Position numbers and translations under genes: made by a program. A DNA stretch of 64,000 nt, taken from Fragum whitleyi (lineage: Eukaryota > Mollusca > Bivalvia > Cardiida > Cardiidae). The stretch covers positions 39,161,730 to 39,225,729 of the forward strand of contig OX411554.1 of the NCBI GenBank assembly GCA_948146395.1, given 5' to 3'. Position 1 is the stretch's first letter. Each line of letters opens with the position of its first letter. The notes beneath the pieces were generated by a model. That model saw only the letters and a program-made list of their open reading frames with translations, was not told the origin of the DNA and searched no databases. Of the stretch, positions 1 through 10,599 are shown one piece after another.

Positions 1-120
1 AGGGTATAAGTATTAAATGATTTCACTGCTTTTGCGGTGAGATTATCAAGTGATAATCTACCGTTATTTCTCGATAAACCGACGAAAAGCATTAAAGAAT
101 TTCTCATAATGTACTTTCAG

Positions 121-256
121 ATATGCCACCACCCTAGCTGTACACAATTAAACGAGAACCGGCCTATGCTTCTGTGTAAAGAATGTGACAACAACATACA
201 CCAACAGACACTCTACAGTGGCCATCTTGTACTTGATATACCAAAACGGAAAAATA
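121..256 (+). CDS. PLEKHG5: PLEKHG5-like RhoGEF, N-terminal zinc-finger-like exon
   Basis: Coding exon between a CTTTCAG acceptor and a GTGAGT donor; it encodes 45 codons plus one base (phase 1 end). The peptide starts ICHHPSC and continues LCKECDNNIH and GHLVLDIP. Possible metal ligands are Cys2, His3/His4, Cys7, Cys19, Cys22, His27 and His35. From memory, the N-terminus of vertebrate PLEKHG5 long isoforms has the same pattern (CHHxxCxxL, LCxxCD, H, GHxxxDxP), where it precedes a basic stretch and a Ras-binding-like fold. PLEKHG5 (Syx/Tech) activates RhoA at cell junctions and in neurons. The start-codon exon must lie upstream of the window, because the vertebrate protein has a few more residues before this motif. 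The spare base plus AT of the next exon makes an Asn codon, so the frame continues. The gene name rests on remembered family sequence, not on a search. Confidence 0.85.
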
Positions 257-429
257 GTGAGTTGTGCTTTAGTTATACCTTCTACTTTACTACTTTTTCT
301 ACTTTATTAATGAATCAAAACTGTGAATCAAATCACGAGCAAACAGAGAACCTTGGGCCCGTTTTAATAACATCTTACGAAAAAATATTCGCAAGTCAAC
401 ATCACAAACATTACTGGTGGTTTCACACA

Positions 430-2173
430 TTGTTAGATTCTGCCTTGCAATATCTCATTGGAATCGTCTTAAGGTATTCCTAGTGTGAATCAAGGGTAAA
501 AAGAATGTAAAAATGATACTAAAAACGAATACTACATGTTATTCTCCTTTTATGTCTGAAATTTAAATGACTTTCACCGTCCCGTTTTGAAAATATTGGA
601 AAAAGTCCGTTTTCTTGAGTGGGTGGGGAAATCGGCCATGAGGTAGGAAGGGGTCTATCTTAAAAGGATGATTGTGCAATTAACTGCGTATAATCATGCG
701 AAATATTTCGTGTAATTAATTTGGTAGAAATGTTGTAAACTACAAAAAAGTTAGTTTTGAACAAATAATTTTATCAAATAATGCATAGTAAGCCAATATT
801 TCAAGTCGGAAACAAAATAAGGCGCCATTTTGTAATGTATTTTGTCTACAGTGACTATCAAAGAAATTCCTCTTTTTCAAAAAGTATCAATGGGGCATCT
901 CAAATGCCTTTTTCAAAAATTACTAAAATAATTTGGGCATTCAGACTAAAAGTATGAAAAAAATTCGCCGTGAAAAAATAGAGAAAATGGACCAGTTATG
1001 CGCCCTTGAAATAAAAAAACACACATTTGACCATAATTATGTTTTAAGCTCTCTAATCGCGCTCGAGTCTTTAACAAAATAACTAAGTAAAATAAATTTG
1101 TAAAGACAATTAATCATATTTTAAAAATGCTGAAAATTATTCACTGTTCTTATCATATTACTTACATTTAATCAAATTACTATAATCTCACGTGTCTGAA
1201 CTACAAAGTGTGTCCATTTGCCTTTGAAATAATTGCAAGAAACCACGAAAAAGGGTTTATTACCCGTAGGAAAAGGTAAGCTATTTTTTTTTAAAGAAAA
1301 GGGCTTTTGCTATTATAAAGGAAGGATTTTTTTCGCCATGGATTTTGCTTTCATTATTCAATAATATACTGGAGTATGAAAGGAAACTCTCCTTATGTAT
1401 GAAATGGATTGATAACTGTGTATGATACTCGTTCAATAACTGGAATATTTTGCAAATAGACATAGTCGGTCCCTTTTTAGCATGCCAGATGTCTACATCA
1501 CGACAAATAATTTGTTTGTTACATGCAACCATACTTAATTTGGGCCTAATAAAAAACGTTTCTGTTGGTATAACTGTTCGGCTGATTAAAAAGAATTATT
1601 TGAAAAGGGACATAGATCTAGTACATATATGTACAAATATATATAAAGGCATCTTCCATGATAATTTGTGTTGCTCTTTTCATGGTCTGAATATATGAAT
1701 TGAACATTTCGTGTAAATGCCTTTAGTAAAAGCAGAGAATTTGTTTCGGTATAAGCGTAAGAATTTTTGTTCTCTAATTTTTTTTCCGGGAAATCGGTTT
1801 CTGAGGTTGTGACTTCCGGCAGTCCTTTGGTCAGTCCGCTTAAAGAAAGACAATTTCCTGCAAATTATTTTGATTGGTCGAAGTATCTTTTGTATAGATT
1901 AACATTTGGTAACAGGACCGAAAACTTAATCAAAACAATCAAACTATAATGAAAGTTATATTTTGAAAGATTTTATCAAATTTCCATTGAGTTTATGTTA
2001 CTGCACGTCTTTTTTAGCGGGAACGTCGATGATAATGACGTCATCTAACTTACGTGCAAAACGACGCGCTTTGATTGACGGAAATAGCCGAAAGTAACCG
2101 ATTCATTTCCGATCTTCACACTAGGAATACCTTAAGAAGATGATTCCAATGAGATTATGCATGGCAGAATTCC
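430..2173. repeat. Long inverted repeat pair bracketing 1.6 kb
   Basis: The sequence around 430-489 (includes ATCTCATTGGAATCGTC and TTAAGGTATTCCTAGTGTGA) returns in reverse complement around 2114-2173. The two ~55-base arms differ by a few substitutions and a 3-base gap. The TTCACACTAGG ends of the arms face inward. The AT-rich DNA between them has no coding sequence I recognise; a TGACGTCA (CRE-like) octamer sits near 2037. This could be a transposon with inverted ends or two opposed copies of one repeat. Confidence 0.6.
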
Positions 2174-2417
2174 ATATGTAGTAAATTCTATAGAAGCAAA
2201 TTCAATTTTTGACTTACATGATAAGGGTGGCAGACTTGTGATCCAAGATTGTATCCTGGCCAACCAGCTGGCATATTAGAGAATCTTCATCAACTTTTCA
2301 AAGGAAAAGGCCAACATCTTATGTTATGAAGGTTAGAAGATCCCTCTAGCATCCTTCCATTATTTTGGTTAAAGTCTCTAATGATGCATTTTGCAATTCC
2401 TTATGTAAACTATGATT

Positions 2418-2670
2418 ATACCCCCACCTTCGAAGTAGAGGGGGGTATATTGGTTTAATTCCTTCTGTCCATCTGTCCATTCTGTCTGTCTGTCCATCTA
2501 TTCATCTCACACAATCCATCCATCTGTCCTCCTTTCTGTAGACCTTTTTTGTTTACTCATACTCAAGAATGAAGTGACCAATCATCATGATAATTCATTC
2601 AAGTGACCAGAAAGGAAATGCCCTATTATTTTTGGATTTATAATGTCAAAGGTCACAATTGAATTTTGCC
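2418..2670 (+). mobile_element. HL1 element, 5' part, decayed
   Basis: Starts with the HL1 stem-loop (ATACCCCCACC, loop, GGGGGGTATATTGG), then a CTGTCCATCTGTCC stretch and one degenerate core unit (CTCAAGAATGAAGTGACC, AATGTCAAAGGTCACA). No HL1 3' end was found. The following ~850 bases up to the next exon hold scattered AAGGTCA-type motifs and look like decayed satellite core. Confidence 0.65.
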
Positions 2671-3551
2671 AAAACCATTTATGGCACTTGGACAAAGTGC
2701 CAATACTGGTTTTAGTCCGCTTGATGAAACATCTAGTTTGAGTAAGCTAAGCACCTGAAGTCAACCCAAATAAGATCATAGATGCAAAATAAGATTTAGT
2801 CAGTATAAATTGTCTCTGACGTTGGATATACTGCTAAAACAAGAAGAGGATTTAGAGTCATGAATATTTACTGTAATCCTATTTCTTAGACCAAGTCTGA
2901 CAATTTTGCTTGTGTAAGCCTACAAAATGCTGTACTAATAAACATGCAAATGAGATCATCTGTCAGGTCTCAAAATTGCAGACTATTCACTAGATTCAGA
3001 ATTTCATATATTTTGACCCGTCACAAGAAAGATGGACTGTCTGGAATTTCATCAATATTGTTTGCATAAAACTGTTCAAAAGGAATGGATCAGTCTGCAT
3101 TATGTTATGCTTCCAGGAGGCCAAGCAAATGTAAAGGTCAAACTTTTGTCCATATTTGCTTTATGTTTTTATGTGAAGAACTCAAAACTAATTTAGCACC
3201 AATGTTCCCCCGAAGAAATGGAAGTGTCATGAAAATTTAAATGCTTTAGCTCGAAGGTCACATTTAAAAGTCAGAGATTTAAAAGAGCCATATGCTCAGC
3301 GCAAAACAGCTGTAAATGCCTTTATACTGATAAGCAGATAACAAAGTTTTGCGTTGTGCCATCAAAATGAAGTATTAAATACTATAGCTTGAAGGTGAAG
3401 GTCACATTTCAAAGTTAATGATTTGTTGTCTCCATATCATATGTTGTCCCCAGGCAAACATTATAGTTACTCACTATCAAAGATCCCATATGTAGGTATT
3501 GGGTAACTGCTTCTCTTGCTGATATATTTGACAGTAAAATTCTACTTCCAG

Positions 3552-3726
3552 ATGAGAGAAACTCCAAATTTGTCCACACTAATTCAACGCCTGTACTACA
3601 AAGTCGTCGAGACTCCAGTCTGTCGGTAGCCAGTATGGATGTTGAGGAAGGCGATGAAGGAATTGACGAACAAGATGGTCCATCGTATACAGAAAATATG
3701 GAGACTCAGGCTAGACCTGTACCAAG
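3552..3726 (+). CDS. PLEKHG5: PLEKHG5-like RhoGEF, acidic/Ser-rich linker exon
   Basis: Exon between CTTCCAG and a GTATAC donor: 175 bases, entered one base into a codon and left with two bases (AG). The peptide is low-complexity and polar: NERNSKFVHTNSTP, then SRRDSSLSVASMDVEEGDEG and a Glu/Asp-rich tail ending RPVPR. The position, between the zinc-finger-like exon and the basic exon, matches the acidic linker seen in vertebrate PLEKHG5 before its KKKARRRHT segment. RRDSS could be a phosphorylation site for a basophilic kinase, which is inference only. It splices in frame to the next exon, forming a Ser codon. Confidence 0.82.
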
Positions 3727-3832
3727 GTATACTGATACCTAGTTTTCAAGAACTTAACTTTTAAGTTTGGAATCAGTGAAATATATAATACATACTAAGT
3801 ATTTTGTATGAATAAAAATATCTAATGTGGTT

Positions 3833-3886
3833 TTGGGGAATTGATAATTGTCTAGGCTGCCAAGACAATTATCAATTCCAACAACC
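3833..3886. repeat. Perfect-arm hairpin in intron
   Basis: AATTGATAATTGTCT, a nine-base spacer, then AGACAATTATCAATT. A 15-base inverted repeat with no coding content; it could be the centre of a small MITE. Confidence 0.7.
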
Positions 3887-4087
3887 AAGTTGGAAATTTT
3901 TCCATACAATACACTAAGTACGTATTATATTTATCTTATAACCTCTATTTGACTTGTTTCTGTTAATGTTTGTAATAGAAATGCAAGTTTAAAAAAATAA
4001 CGGCACTACATACTTGTTCTAAAAATATTCATGAGATATCATAAAAAATATCATTCAGGGTGTTATCACGCGAACATTTGTATAGTT

Positions 4088-4383
4088 ATAAGGTAAAAAA
4101 TATTGTAAGTGCCTATATACTAACGCTTGTCATGCTGAACCCGGAATATTCCTGCTTTCCTAGGAGCACATAATGTGCAGTCTGATGTTAGTCTACACCA
4201 CCTGTTTCTCACTTTCAAGCCAGAATTGTCAATAGATTTAGTTTTTCAAATAAAAATAGACCTTCAGTTGGTTCTTTCGGTGCTTTTTGCCCTTAGATTT
4301 TGATGAAAAATTTTTAGCCAAAATTTATTCAGCATGACAAGGGTTAATAGGCACTTACAACAGTTTTGCACTTACACCTTCTA
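4088..4383. mobile_element. M4 palindromic element split by an M1 insertion
   Basis: Left arm near 4090-4128 (AAGGTAAAAAATATTGTAAG, then TGCCTATA) and right arm near 4348-4383 (TAGGCACTTACAACAG, then TTTTGCACTTACACCTT) are the two halves of an M4 palindrome. The loop is occupied by M1 (4131-4347). Confidence 0.7.
4131..4347 (+). mobile_element. M1 MITE (TTAA, piggyBac-like), copy 1
   Basis: Ends read TAACGCTTGTCATGCTGAA and TTCAGCATGACAAGGGTTAA. M1 consensus ends are TTAACCCTTGTCATGCTGAA inverted, about 245 bp apart, with no coding capacity. TTAA flanks plus CCC-starting inverted repeats are the piggyBac signature. In this copy the left target is CTAA and an internal segment is missing. Confidence 0.8.
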
Positions 4384-4490
4384 ATGTAAAATAGGCTTAC
4401 ATTTTTCCCTGTTGAGATTCTTTCCTGTGCTGAACACAAAACTCCAGCATTTATGCTTGAAATTAAAATTTTTTTGTCGAACAATTTTTC

Positions 4491-4788
4491 ATGCCCCCGT
4501 ATCGAGAGATCGGGGGCATATTGTTTTACTCATGTCCGTCTGTCTGTCTGTCCGTCCGTCTGTCCTTCCGTCTGTCCGAAAACTTAACCCGAAAACTTAA
4601 CCTTGCCAATATCTTCAAGCCTATTCAAGATACAAATCTAATATTTGGCATGATGATAGATCTCAATGATCCGCATCTGCTGGTTCCAAAGTCAAGGTCA
4701 TGTGACAAGGTCAAGGTCATCTGTCAAGGTCAAACTTTGAAAAAAATGCTGTTACGGGGGCATTCGTGTTTCACAAACACATCTTGTT
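4491..4788 (+). mobile_element. HL3 short hairpin-ended element
   Basis: The 5' stem-loop ATGCCCCCG..CGGGGGCATATTG follows a T run. Then come GTCCGTCTGTCTG repeats, a short core with AAGGTCA motifs, and the 3' end TTACGGGGGCATTCG, a GTGTTTCACAAACAC hairpin and ATCTTGTT. It abuts HL2 with no gap. Confidence 0.8.
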
Positions 4789-6053
4789 AGCTCACCTGAG
4801 CACGAAGTGCTCAAGGTGAGCTATTGGGATCGTAGAATGTCCGTCGTCAGTCGTGCGTCGTCCGTTGTGGGTCGTCTGTCGTCCACAATTTCTTTAAACA
4901 TCTTCTCCTCCTAAACCAGTGGGCCAATCTTGATGAAACTTGGCAGAGATGTTCCTTTGGTCAAGCTCTACCAAAGTTGTTCAAAAAAATGAAATCCACC
5001 CTTAACTTTCCCTTTACCCTTAACAAAAAGGGTGAAAATATGAAAATCTTTAAAAATCTTCTTCTCTGAAACCAGAAGGCAGACAGCTTTCATATTTGAT
5101 ATGTAGCATCATCTAGTGGACCTCTACCAAGTTTGTTCATATCAAGACCCTGGGGTCATATTTGGGCTTCACACGGGCCCAACCCTTTTTACAAAGAATC
5201 AAAAAGCGAAAATCTTTAAAAAGCTTCTTCTCTGTAACCAGATGGCATACAGCTTTAATATTTGGTGTGTAGCATCACCTAGTGGGCCTCTACCAAGTTT
5301 GTTCATAACAAGACCCTTGGGTCATATTTGGGCTTTGCACGGGTGCATCCCTTTATCTCTTATGAGCACGAAGGGTAGAAAAATGAAAATCTTCAAAAAT
5401 CTTCTTCTCTGAAACCAGAAGGCAGACAGCTTTCATATTTGGTATGTAGCATCATCTAGTGGACCTCTACCAAGTTTGTTCTTATCAAGACCCTAGGATC
5501 ATATTTGGGCTCCACCCGGGCGCAACCCTTTTTACATAGAATCAAAGAGCGAAAATCTTTTTAAATCTTCTTAATTGAAACCAGAGGGCACACTGCTTTC
5601 ATTTTTGGTATGTAGCATCATCTTACGGGCCCCTACCAAGTTTGTTCATATCAAGACCCTTGGGTCATATTTGGGCTCCACCTGGGGGCATCCCTTTCAG
5701 CTCATCTTAGCACGATGGGTGAAAATGGGAAAACCTTCAAAAATCTTCTTCTCTGAAACCAGAAGGCAGACAGCTTTCATATTTAGAATGTAGCATCATG
5801 TTATCGACCTCTTCCAAGTTTGTTCATATCAAGACCCTGGGGTCACTTTTGGGGTTCACCCGGGTGCATCCCTTTTTACATAGAATCAAGGAGCAAAAAG
5901 GCATATCTGTCTTGCTCTTCGCTGAGAACATTCCATGGTATTTGATCTTAGGCAATTATCTTCTTTTTGACATCTGCCTATCTATTTAATGTGATGTCCC
6001 AGGGGTCATAGAGACTCAGGTGAGCGATCTAGGACCATCATGGTCCTCTTGTT
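4789..6053 (+). mobile_element. HL2 element, copy a (166/177-bp core)
   Basis: The 5' stem-loop is AGCTCACCTGAGCACGAAGT followed by GCTCAAGGTGAGCTATTG. Next are CGTCGTC-rich DNA and tandem core units around TCAAGACCCTGGGGTCA. Spacing of AAGACCC alternates 166, 177, 166, 178 bases. The 3' end is CAGGTGAGCGATC, a GGACCATCATGGTCC hairpin and TCTTGTT. Translations of the core are chance frames. Confidence 0.85.
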
Positions 6054-6352
6054 TTTATCATGTGAGGGTTGAGATGGCTCAAATACAAAGTCACATGATA
6101 GGTCCAATAATCAAATTGCAGTTATTGATCTATTTCAAAATATTAAATCATTTATTTTCTCTCAAAATAGATTACTTGCTATTAATTTGGATGGATATTT
6201 TGGAGATCAAGCTCAAATGTAATAATCAAAAAGTCATCAGTAGCTCTTTGACAAATAAGGATCAATGGTTATGGTTCAATAGCAATGCATGATCATGTTT
6301 TCACCTCTCCCCCCCCCCCCCCCCATGGAAACACATATCTTTTTGACATTAA

Positions 6353-6530
6353 TTTTGTCTTCCACCGTTGTGTGGTCATAAACCTAAGAAGCATAGCAGC
6401 AAGAGGATTTAATGGTAGTGCTGGTGTGAGATATACTAGGAAACCAATGCTAGGTGACACTGCCACTTGCATGTGACTGAGAAACTGTTAAAGGGTGGTA
6501 AAAGCCAATAAATAAATAAAATAAAGTAAT
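6353..6530 (+). mobile_element. SINE-B tail fragment
   Basis: Shares the SINE-B body (GTCTTCCACC, GGTCATAAACCTA, GGTGTGAGATATACTAGGAA, TGACTGAGAAACTGTTAAA) and ends in an AATAAATAAATAAA tail. The tRNA-like head is missing. A C tract lies just upstream at 6310-6324. Confidence 0.65.
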
Positions 6531-6566
6531 TGATGTGAAACGTCAATAAGTCATCAGAGATTGACC

Positions 6567-6795
6567 TTAACCCTTTGCTGTTTAATCCCTGCTTTTTACG
6601 TGCGTGTGATTTTATGATTGAGAAAACATTGTGAAAAAAGAAGAAATTGCTTATGACAAGCAATTTCTTCTTTTTCCACACTATTTTCTACCCTAATGAA
6701 TGGTTATTTTCCAATTTAAATCCACTTTCAATTTTCGTCTCCAAAACCTTTGAATTTGGACAGGTCCAAAATTTTGTAAAACAGGAAAGGGTTAA
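6567..6795 (+). mobile_element. M2 MITE with internal hairpin, copy 1
   Basis: Flanked by TTAA on both sides: TTAACCCTTTGCTGTTTAAT on the left and ACAGGAAAGGGTTAA on the right. The centre holds a strong hairpin (AAGAAGAAATTGCTT, loop ATGAC, AAGCAATTTCTTCTT). Two more copies lie at 35.7 and 39.5 kb. TTAA target and CCC ends again suggest piggyBac-type mobilisation. Confidence 0.75.
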
Positions 6796-6953
6796 CATGG
6801 CAACTGCAGCTTGTTCAAGTGTTTATTGCCTATGCATGAAAATGCTTTCAACAAAATGTCAGAGTTTAAATGTTATCCCATTATAAATGAAATTTTTTAT
6901 TGTTCAATTGTACTTTGAATGACATCAGAAATTTGTTAATTGATTATTTACAG

Positions 6954-7035
6954 TAAAGAGTCTCCGGAGATGGGTGAAGTGGAGAAGAAATTAAAGAGAA
7001 AGAAAGTTGTCAAGGCAAAAAGGAGGCACACCACA
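6954..7035 (+). CDS. PLEKHG5: PLEKHG5-like RhoGEF, basic-segment exon
   Basis: Exon between TTTACAG and a GTAAGT donor. One base completes the Ser codon from the previous exon, then 27 codons end in phase 0. The peptide is ESPEMGEVEKKLKRKKVVK followed by AKRRHTT. Vertebrate PLEKHG5 has an equivalent basic run ending RRHTDD just before the Ras-binding-like domain. The lysine/arginine cluster could bind acidic lipids or act as a nuclear signal; this is inference. Confidence 0.85.
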
Positions 7036-7122
7036 GTAAGTTTGGATATACTGGTCTGAATTATAGACCGGAGTGACACCTCTATTGGTCAACTTGTCTG
7101 AGTGATAAATTTATTATTAACT

Positions 7123-7673
7123 TACCGTATTTCTCCTAATAAACGCTCCTGGGAGCAATACATAGCATGGGAGCATTTATTTAGTATGCATTTTTTCTTT
7201 AAAAAAAAAAAGCTAAAATTGATGTCTTTTGGCCCTTTCTCTTTAATTTGAGGAGAATGTCCTCTTAACAATCATATAAATGATTGTTTAGAGGTAATTC
7301 ATCTCAAATTATAGATTTAGTCTAAAACAATTTCTAAAATTCCGGCACTTAACCCTTGTCATGCTGAATAAATTTTGGCTAAATTTTGCATCAAAATCAA
7401 AGGGCAAAAAGCACTAAAAGTTCCAAGAGTAAGTCAATTTCATTTGAAAAACTTAATCAATTGACAATTCTGGTTTGAAAATGAGAAACAGGTGGTAAAG
7501 ACTAACCTCAGACTGCACATATGTGCAGGCTGATGTTTGTCTATAGCTCCTGCCAAAGCAGGAGCATTCTGGGTTCAGCATGACAAGGGTTAAAGTTAGT
7601 TTTCTTAGTAAAAAATGTAGGGGTGCTACTATTAGGGAATAGGGAGGGTGCTTTTATTAGGTGAAATATGGTA
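7123..7673 (+). mobile_element. M3 element interrupted by M1
   Basis: Inverted ends: TACCGTATTTCTCCTAATAA on the left, CTTTTATTAGGTGAAATATG and GTA on the right. Internal landmarks shared with other M3 copies are GGGAGCATTTATT, TGATTGTTTAGAGG and TTTTCTTAGTAAAAAATG. An M1 copy (7349-7593) interrupts it; the uninterrupted copy at 43158-43462 shows the empty arrangement. Confidence 0.8.
7349..7593 (-). mobile_element. M1 MITE, copy 2 (nested in M3)
   Basis: TTAA flanks both ends, with inverted repeats CCCTTGTCATGCTGAA. Orientation is opposite to copy 1. It sits inside an M3 element, so it inserted later. Confidence 0.85.
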
Positions 7674-7741
7674 TACTTGGTCCAAGATAAATGAAGTGAC
7701 TTGACTATTTTAACTGTAAAAAAGGTTGAACTCATACTTCA

Positions 7742-7812
7742 GGATTCGACACAAAACTATTGTAAGTGCTTATTTATTTCAGGCACTTACAATAGTATTG
7801 TGCTGATACCTT
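7742..7812. mobile_element. M4 palindrome, 'GACACAAAACTATTG' subtype
   Basis: Near-perfect palindrome: TTCGACACAAAACTATTGTA, AGTGC at the turn, then GCACTTACAATAGTATTGTG. About 70 bases, almost nothing but arms. Confidence 0.7.
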
Positions 7813-7978
7813 GAATTGGTATTCAATATAACTGTCTTTATGAAGATAGATTGATGAATATCCAATTTATTTGATTTTGCAGTTAATAATAATATGTTTC
7901 AGGAAAGTTTTGATGTCAAATCACTGCTTTAACTTGGACTATTCTCGCTGCATGTGTTCTTAAATGGTGTGTTTTTAT

Positions 7979-9261
7979 GAGTCCCCCACCGGTTGCCGGT
8001 AGGGGGACTATAGGTTTGCTTGATTCCTTCTATCCGTCCGTCCGTCTCTCTGTCCATCCGTCTGTCCGTCACACTTTTGTCCGGGCTTCTAAACCATATG
8101 TACTAGCAACTTCAAACTTGGTACACTTATAGATCTCATTGAGGAGAAGTGTCATGTTCAAGAACCGTTACTCTGCAACGCCCACTTTGTTGTTTTTACC
8201 CTTACATTCTTGTCCGGAACATATCTCCTAAACTATGTGTTCTAGCAACTTCAAACTTTGTACACTTATAGATCTCACTGAGGAGAAGTGTCATGTTCAA
8301 GATCCATAACTCTGCCATGTCCACTTTTTGAGTTATTGCCCTTTGTTGTTTTTAGCCTTACATTCTTGTCCGGATCATATCTCCTAAACTATAAGTGCTA
8401 GCAACTTCAAGCTTGGTACACTTGTAGTTCTTATTGAGGACAAGTGTCATGTTTAAGAACTGTTATTATGCCACGCCCACTTTTTGAGTTATTGCCCTTT
8501 GTTGTTTTTACCCTTTCATTTTTGTCCGGATCATATCTCCTAAACCATATGTGCTAGCAACTTCAAACTTTGTACACTGATAGATCTTATTGAAGAAAAG
8601 TATCATGTACAAGAACTGTTACTCTGCCATGTCCACTTTTTGAGTTATTGCCCTTTGTTGTTTTTACCTTATCATTTTTGTCCGGAACATATCTTCTAAA
8701 CCATAAGTGCAAGAAACTTCAAACTTGCTAAACTTATAGATATCATTGAGGACAAGTGTCATGTACAAGAACTGTCACTCTGCCACGTCCACTTTTTGAG
8801 TTATTGCCCTTTGTTGTTTCTATTTTAACATTTTTGTCCCGTGCTTATCTCCTAAACCATAAGCCCTAGCAACTTCAAACTTTGTACACTGTTACTCTGC
8901 CACATCCACTTTTTTAGTCATTGTCCGTTGTTGTTTTTTATCCTGACATTTTTGTCCGGACCATATCTCCTGAGCCATCAGTGCTAGCAACTTCAAACTT
9001 AGTACACTTATAGATCTCATTGAGGACAAGTGGCATGTACACGAATCATTCTTCTCTGCCCACTTTTGGAGTTTTTGCCATTGGTTGTTTTTACTCTTAT
9101 ATTTTTGTTTGGGACATTTTGTTCAAAACCTAATGTGCTAGCAACTTCAGATTTTGTATACAGTTATAGATCTAGTAAGTAGGAGGTATATTATAAGAAA
9201 GGATTTTTTGTTATCTGGTGGGGGACTCCTGTATTGCATCGCAATACGACATGCACTTGTT
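7979..9261 (+). mobile_element. HL4 element, copy a (156-bp core)
   Basis: The 5' stem-loop is AGTCCCCCACCGG..CCGGTAGGGGGACTATAGG, followed by CCGTCCGTCCGTC-type repeats. The tandem core has TGTCCGG at 8211, 8367, 8523, 8679 and 8835, exactly 156 bases apart, each unit ending GAGTTATTGCCCTTTGTTG. The 3' end is GGTGGGGGACTCCT, a GTATTGCATCGCAATAC hairpin and CACTTGTT. Confidence 0.88.
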
Positions 9262-9834
9262 CTTCATATACTGACCATAGATCTTACCCACAGAAAAATG
9301 TAAAATATCAAACTGATTTCTAAATTACCTATACATATGTGGTATTTTGACAAATTGACTATATTTGATAAAGTATACACCCATTATTATTGCATGGACA
9401 ATTTACTAGTCTAATATCCATCTATTTAACCTTTTTACCTTGTAATTGAACAATCTTCAGATAATACTTAAGGCTATTTAAGTGTGAAAATAAAGATTTG
9501 TGTCTTTGAAGTGCGATAAATCATTCCTAATTGACGACAAGACTTTCAAAATTTCCCAGATATTTAGCTCATCTGTTTATTTTGTCTACTTTTTGTTGTC
9601 TGTTTGTTGTTTTGCTAAAAATGTTCTTACTTTGCTTCTCTTTTCACAATGTTCCCAACTGTTGTTTCTTTTGATCACTTAATTAATCTTTGCTGTGTTT
9701 TGATCACATAACTTTTTACACGTAAATACAGTAAGCTTTTCTAATAATGTTGTCTGTAATGAATTTGATTAAATATCTTCATATTTGACATGCTGTCACT
9801 TTCAGTGACCGCACATATCATTTCCATCATTTGT
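9262..9834. other. AT-rich intron sequence without recognised content
   Basis: I see no exon, terminal repeat or tandem array here. A short open frame at 9500-9682 is hydrophobic low-complexity translation of T-rich DNA. Confidence 0.6.
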
Positions 9835-10010
9835 CTTCCATAAATGGGTGGATTACCTTAAATCTTTGTGGTATAACAGCTAAAGACAATGAGAAGGTGT
9901 AATGATAGTACTAGTGTTAGAAATACCAGGAATCCATGGTAAGGTGCTCAAGCTACAGCCATTTGACTGAAAGATTGTTAAAAGCAGGGTTTAACCCCAT
10001 AAAATTAAAA
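9835..10010 (+). mobile_element. SINE-B tail fragment
   Basis: Body motifs TTGTCTTCCATAAATGGGT, TAGTACTAGTGTTAGAAATA, CCAGGAATCC and TGACTGAAAGATTGTTAAAA. No tRNA-like head. Confidence 0.65.
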
Positions 10011-10365
10011 TTAAATGCTTTTTGCACAACCAATATTAGCCCTTTCAAGTAATAAGTTGGATTTAAATTCTTTAATGCAATGTAGATTTTCTGAATCACT
10101 CGATAATGCTAACTAGAGGTCTGTGAATGAGGGGGTCTAGAAAATTGCTTATTTGTTATAAATCTATGAGTTGTAGGTACTCAATAGAAGTTTCTCAACA
10201 AGAGAATTCTAATAATTGCCCATAACATAGCTTTTGTGCATGAATCATTATGAAATATTGGAATCTAAAAACAACATACCCTCTCTGTCTTCTCTATTTG
10301 AATCTTAAATTCTTTTATAACATAAACCTCTCTACTTAGTGAGAGAAAGTGATGACAATCTGTAT

Positions 10366-10575
10366 TGAACCCTTGTCATGCTGAACCCAGAATATTCCTG
10401 CTTTTCCAGGAGGTATAGACAAAGATCAGCCTGCACATTATGTGAATTTCATTTTTAAACCAGAAAGGTGTAAAACAATGCATTTCCGAAATCACATTTG
10501 GTAGCTTCCAGTGCTTTAATACTTTGATTTTACATTTATTTTGCAAAGATTTTTATTCAGCATGACAAGGGTTAA
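10366..10575 (+). mobile_element. M1 MITE, copy 3
   Basis: Ends AACCCTTGTCATGCTGAACC and ATTCAGCATGACAAGGGTTA. The left target has decayed to TGAA. The middle diverges from consensus. Confidence 0.75.
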
Positions 10576-10599
10576 TATTTCTTTTGATACGCCTGTTGA

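Noticed and set aside
37..483. A single 148-codon gene at the window start
   Set aside because: Only 121-256 is bounded by splice sites and resembles PLEKHG5. The rest of the frame is intron sequence on both sides and enters an inverted repeat.
1767..1949. 60-codon frame upstream of exon 3552-3726 as a PLEKHG5-like exon
   Set aside because: The upstream exon 121-256 already joins 3552-3726 in phase. This frame lacks a good acceptor and donor and has no match to the remembered family sequence.
2037..2045. TGACGTCA as a functional promoter element
   Set aside because: A single octamer in 64 kb with no transcription start evidence nearby is compatible with chance.
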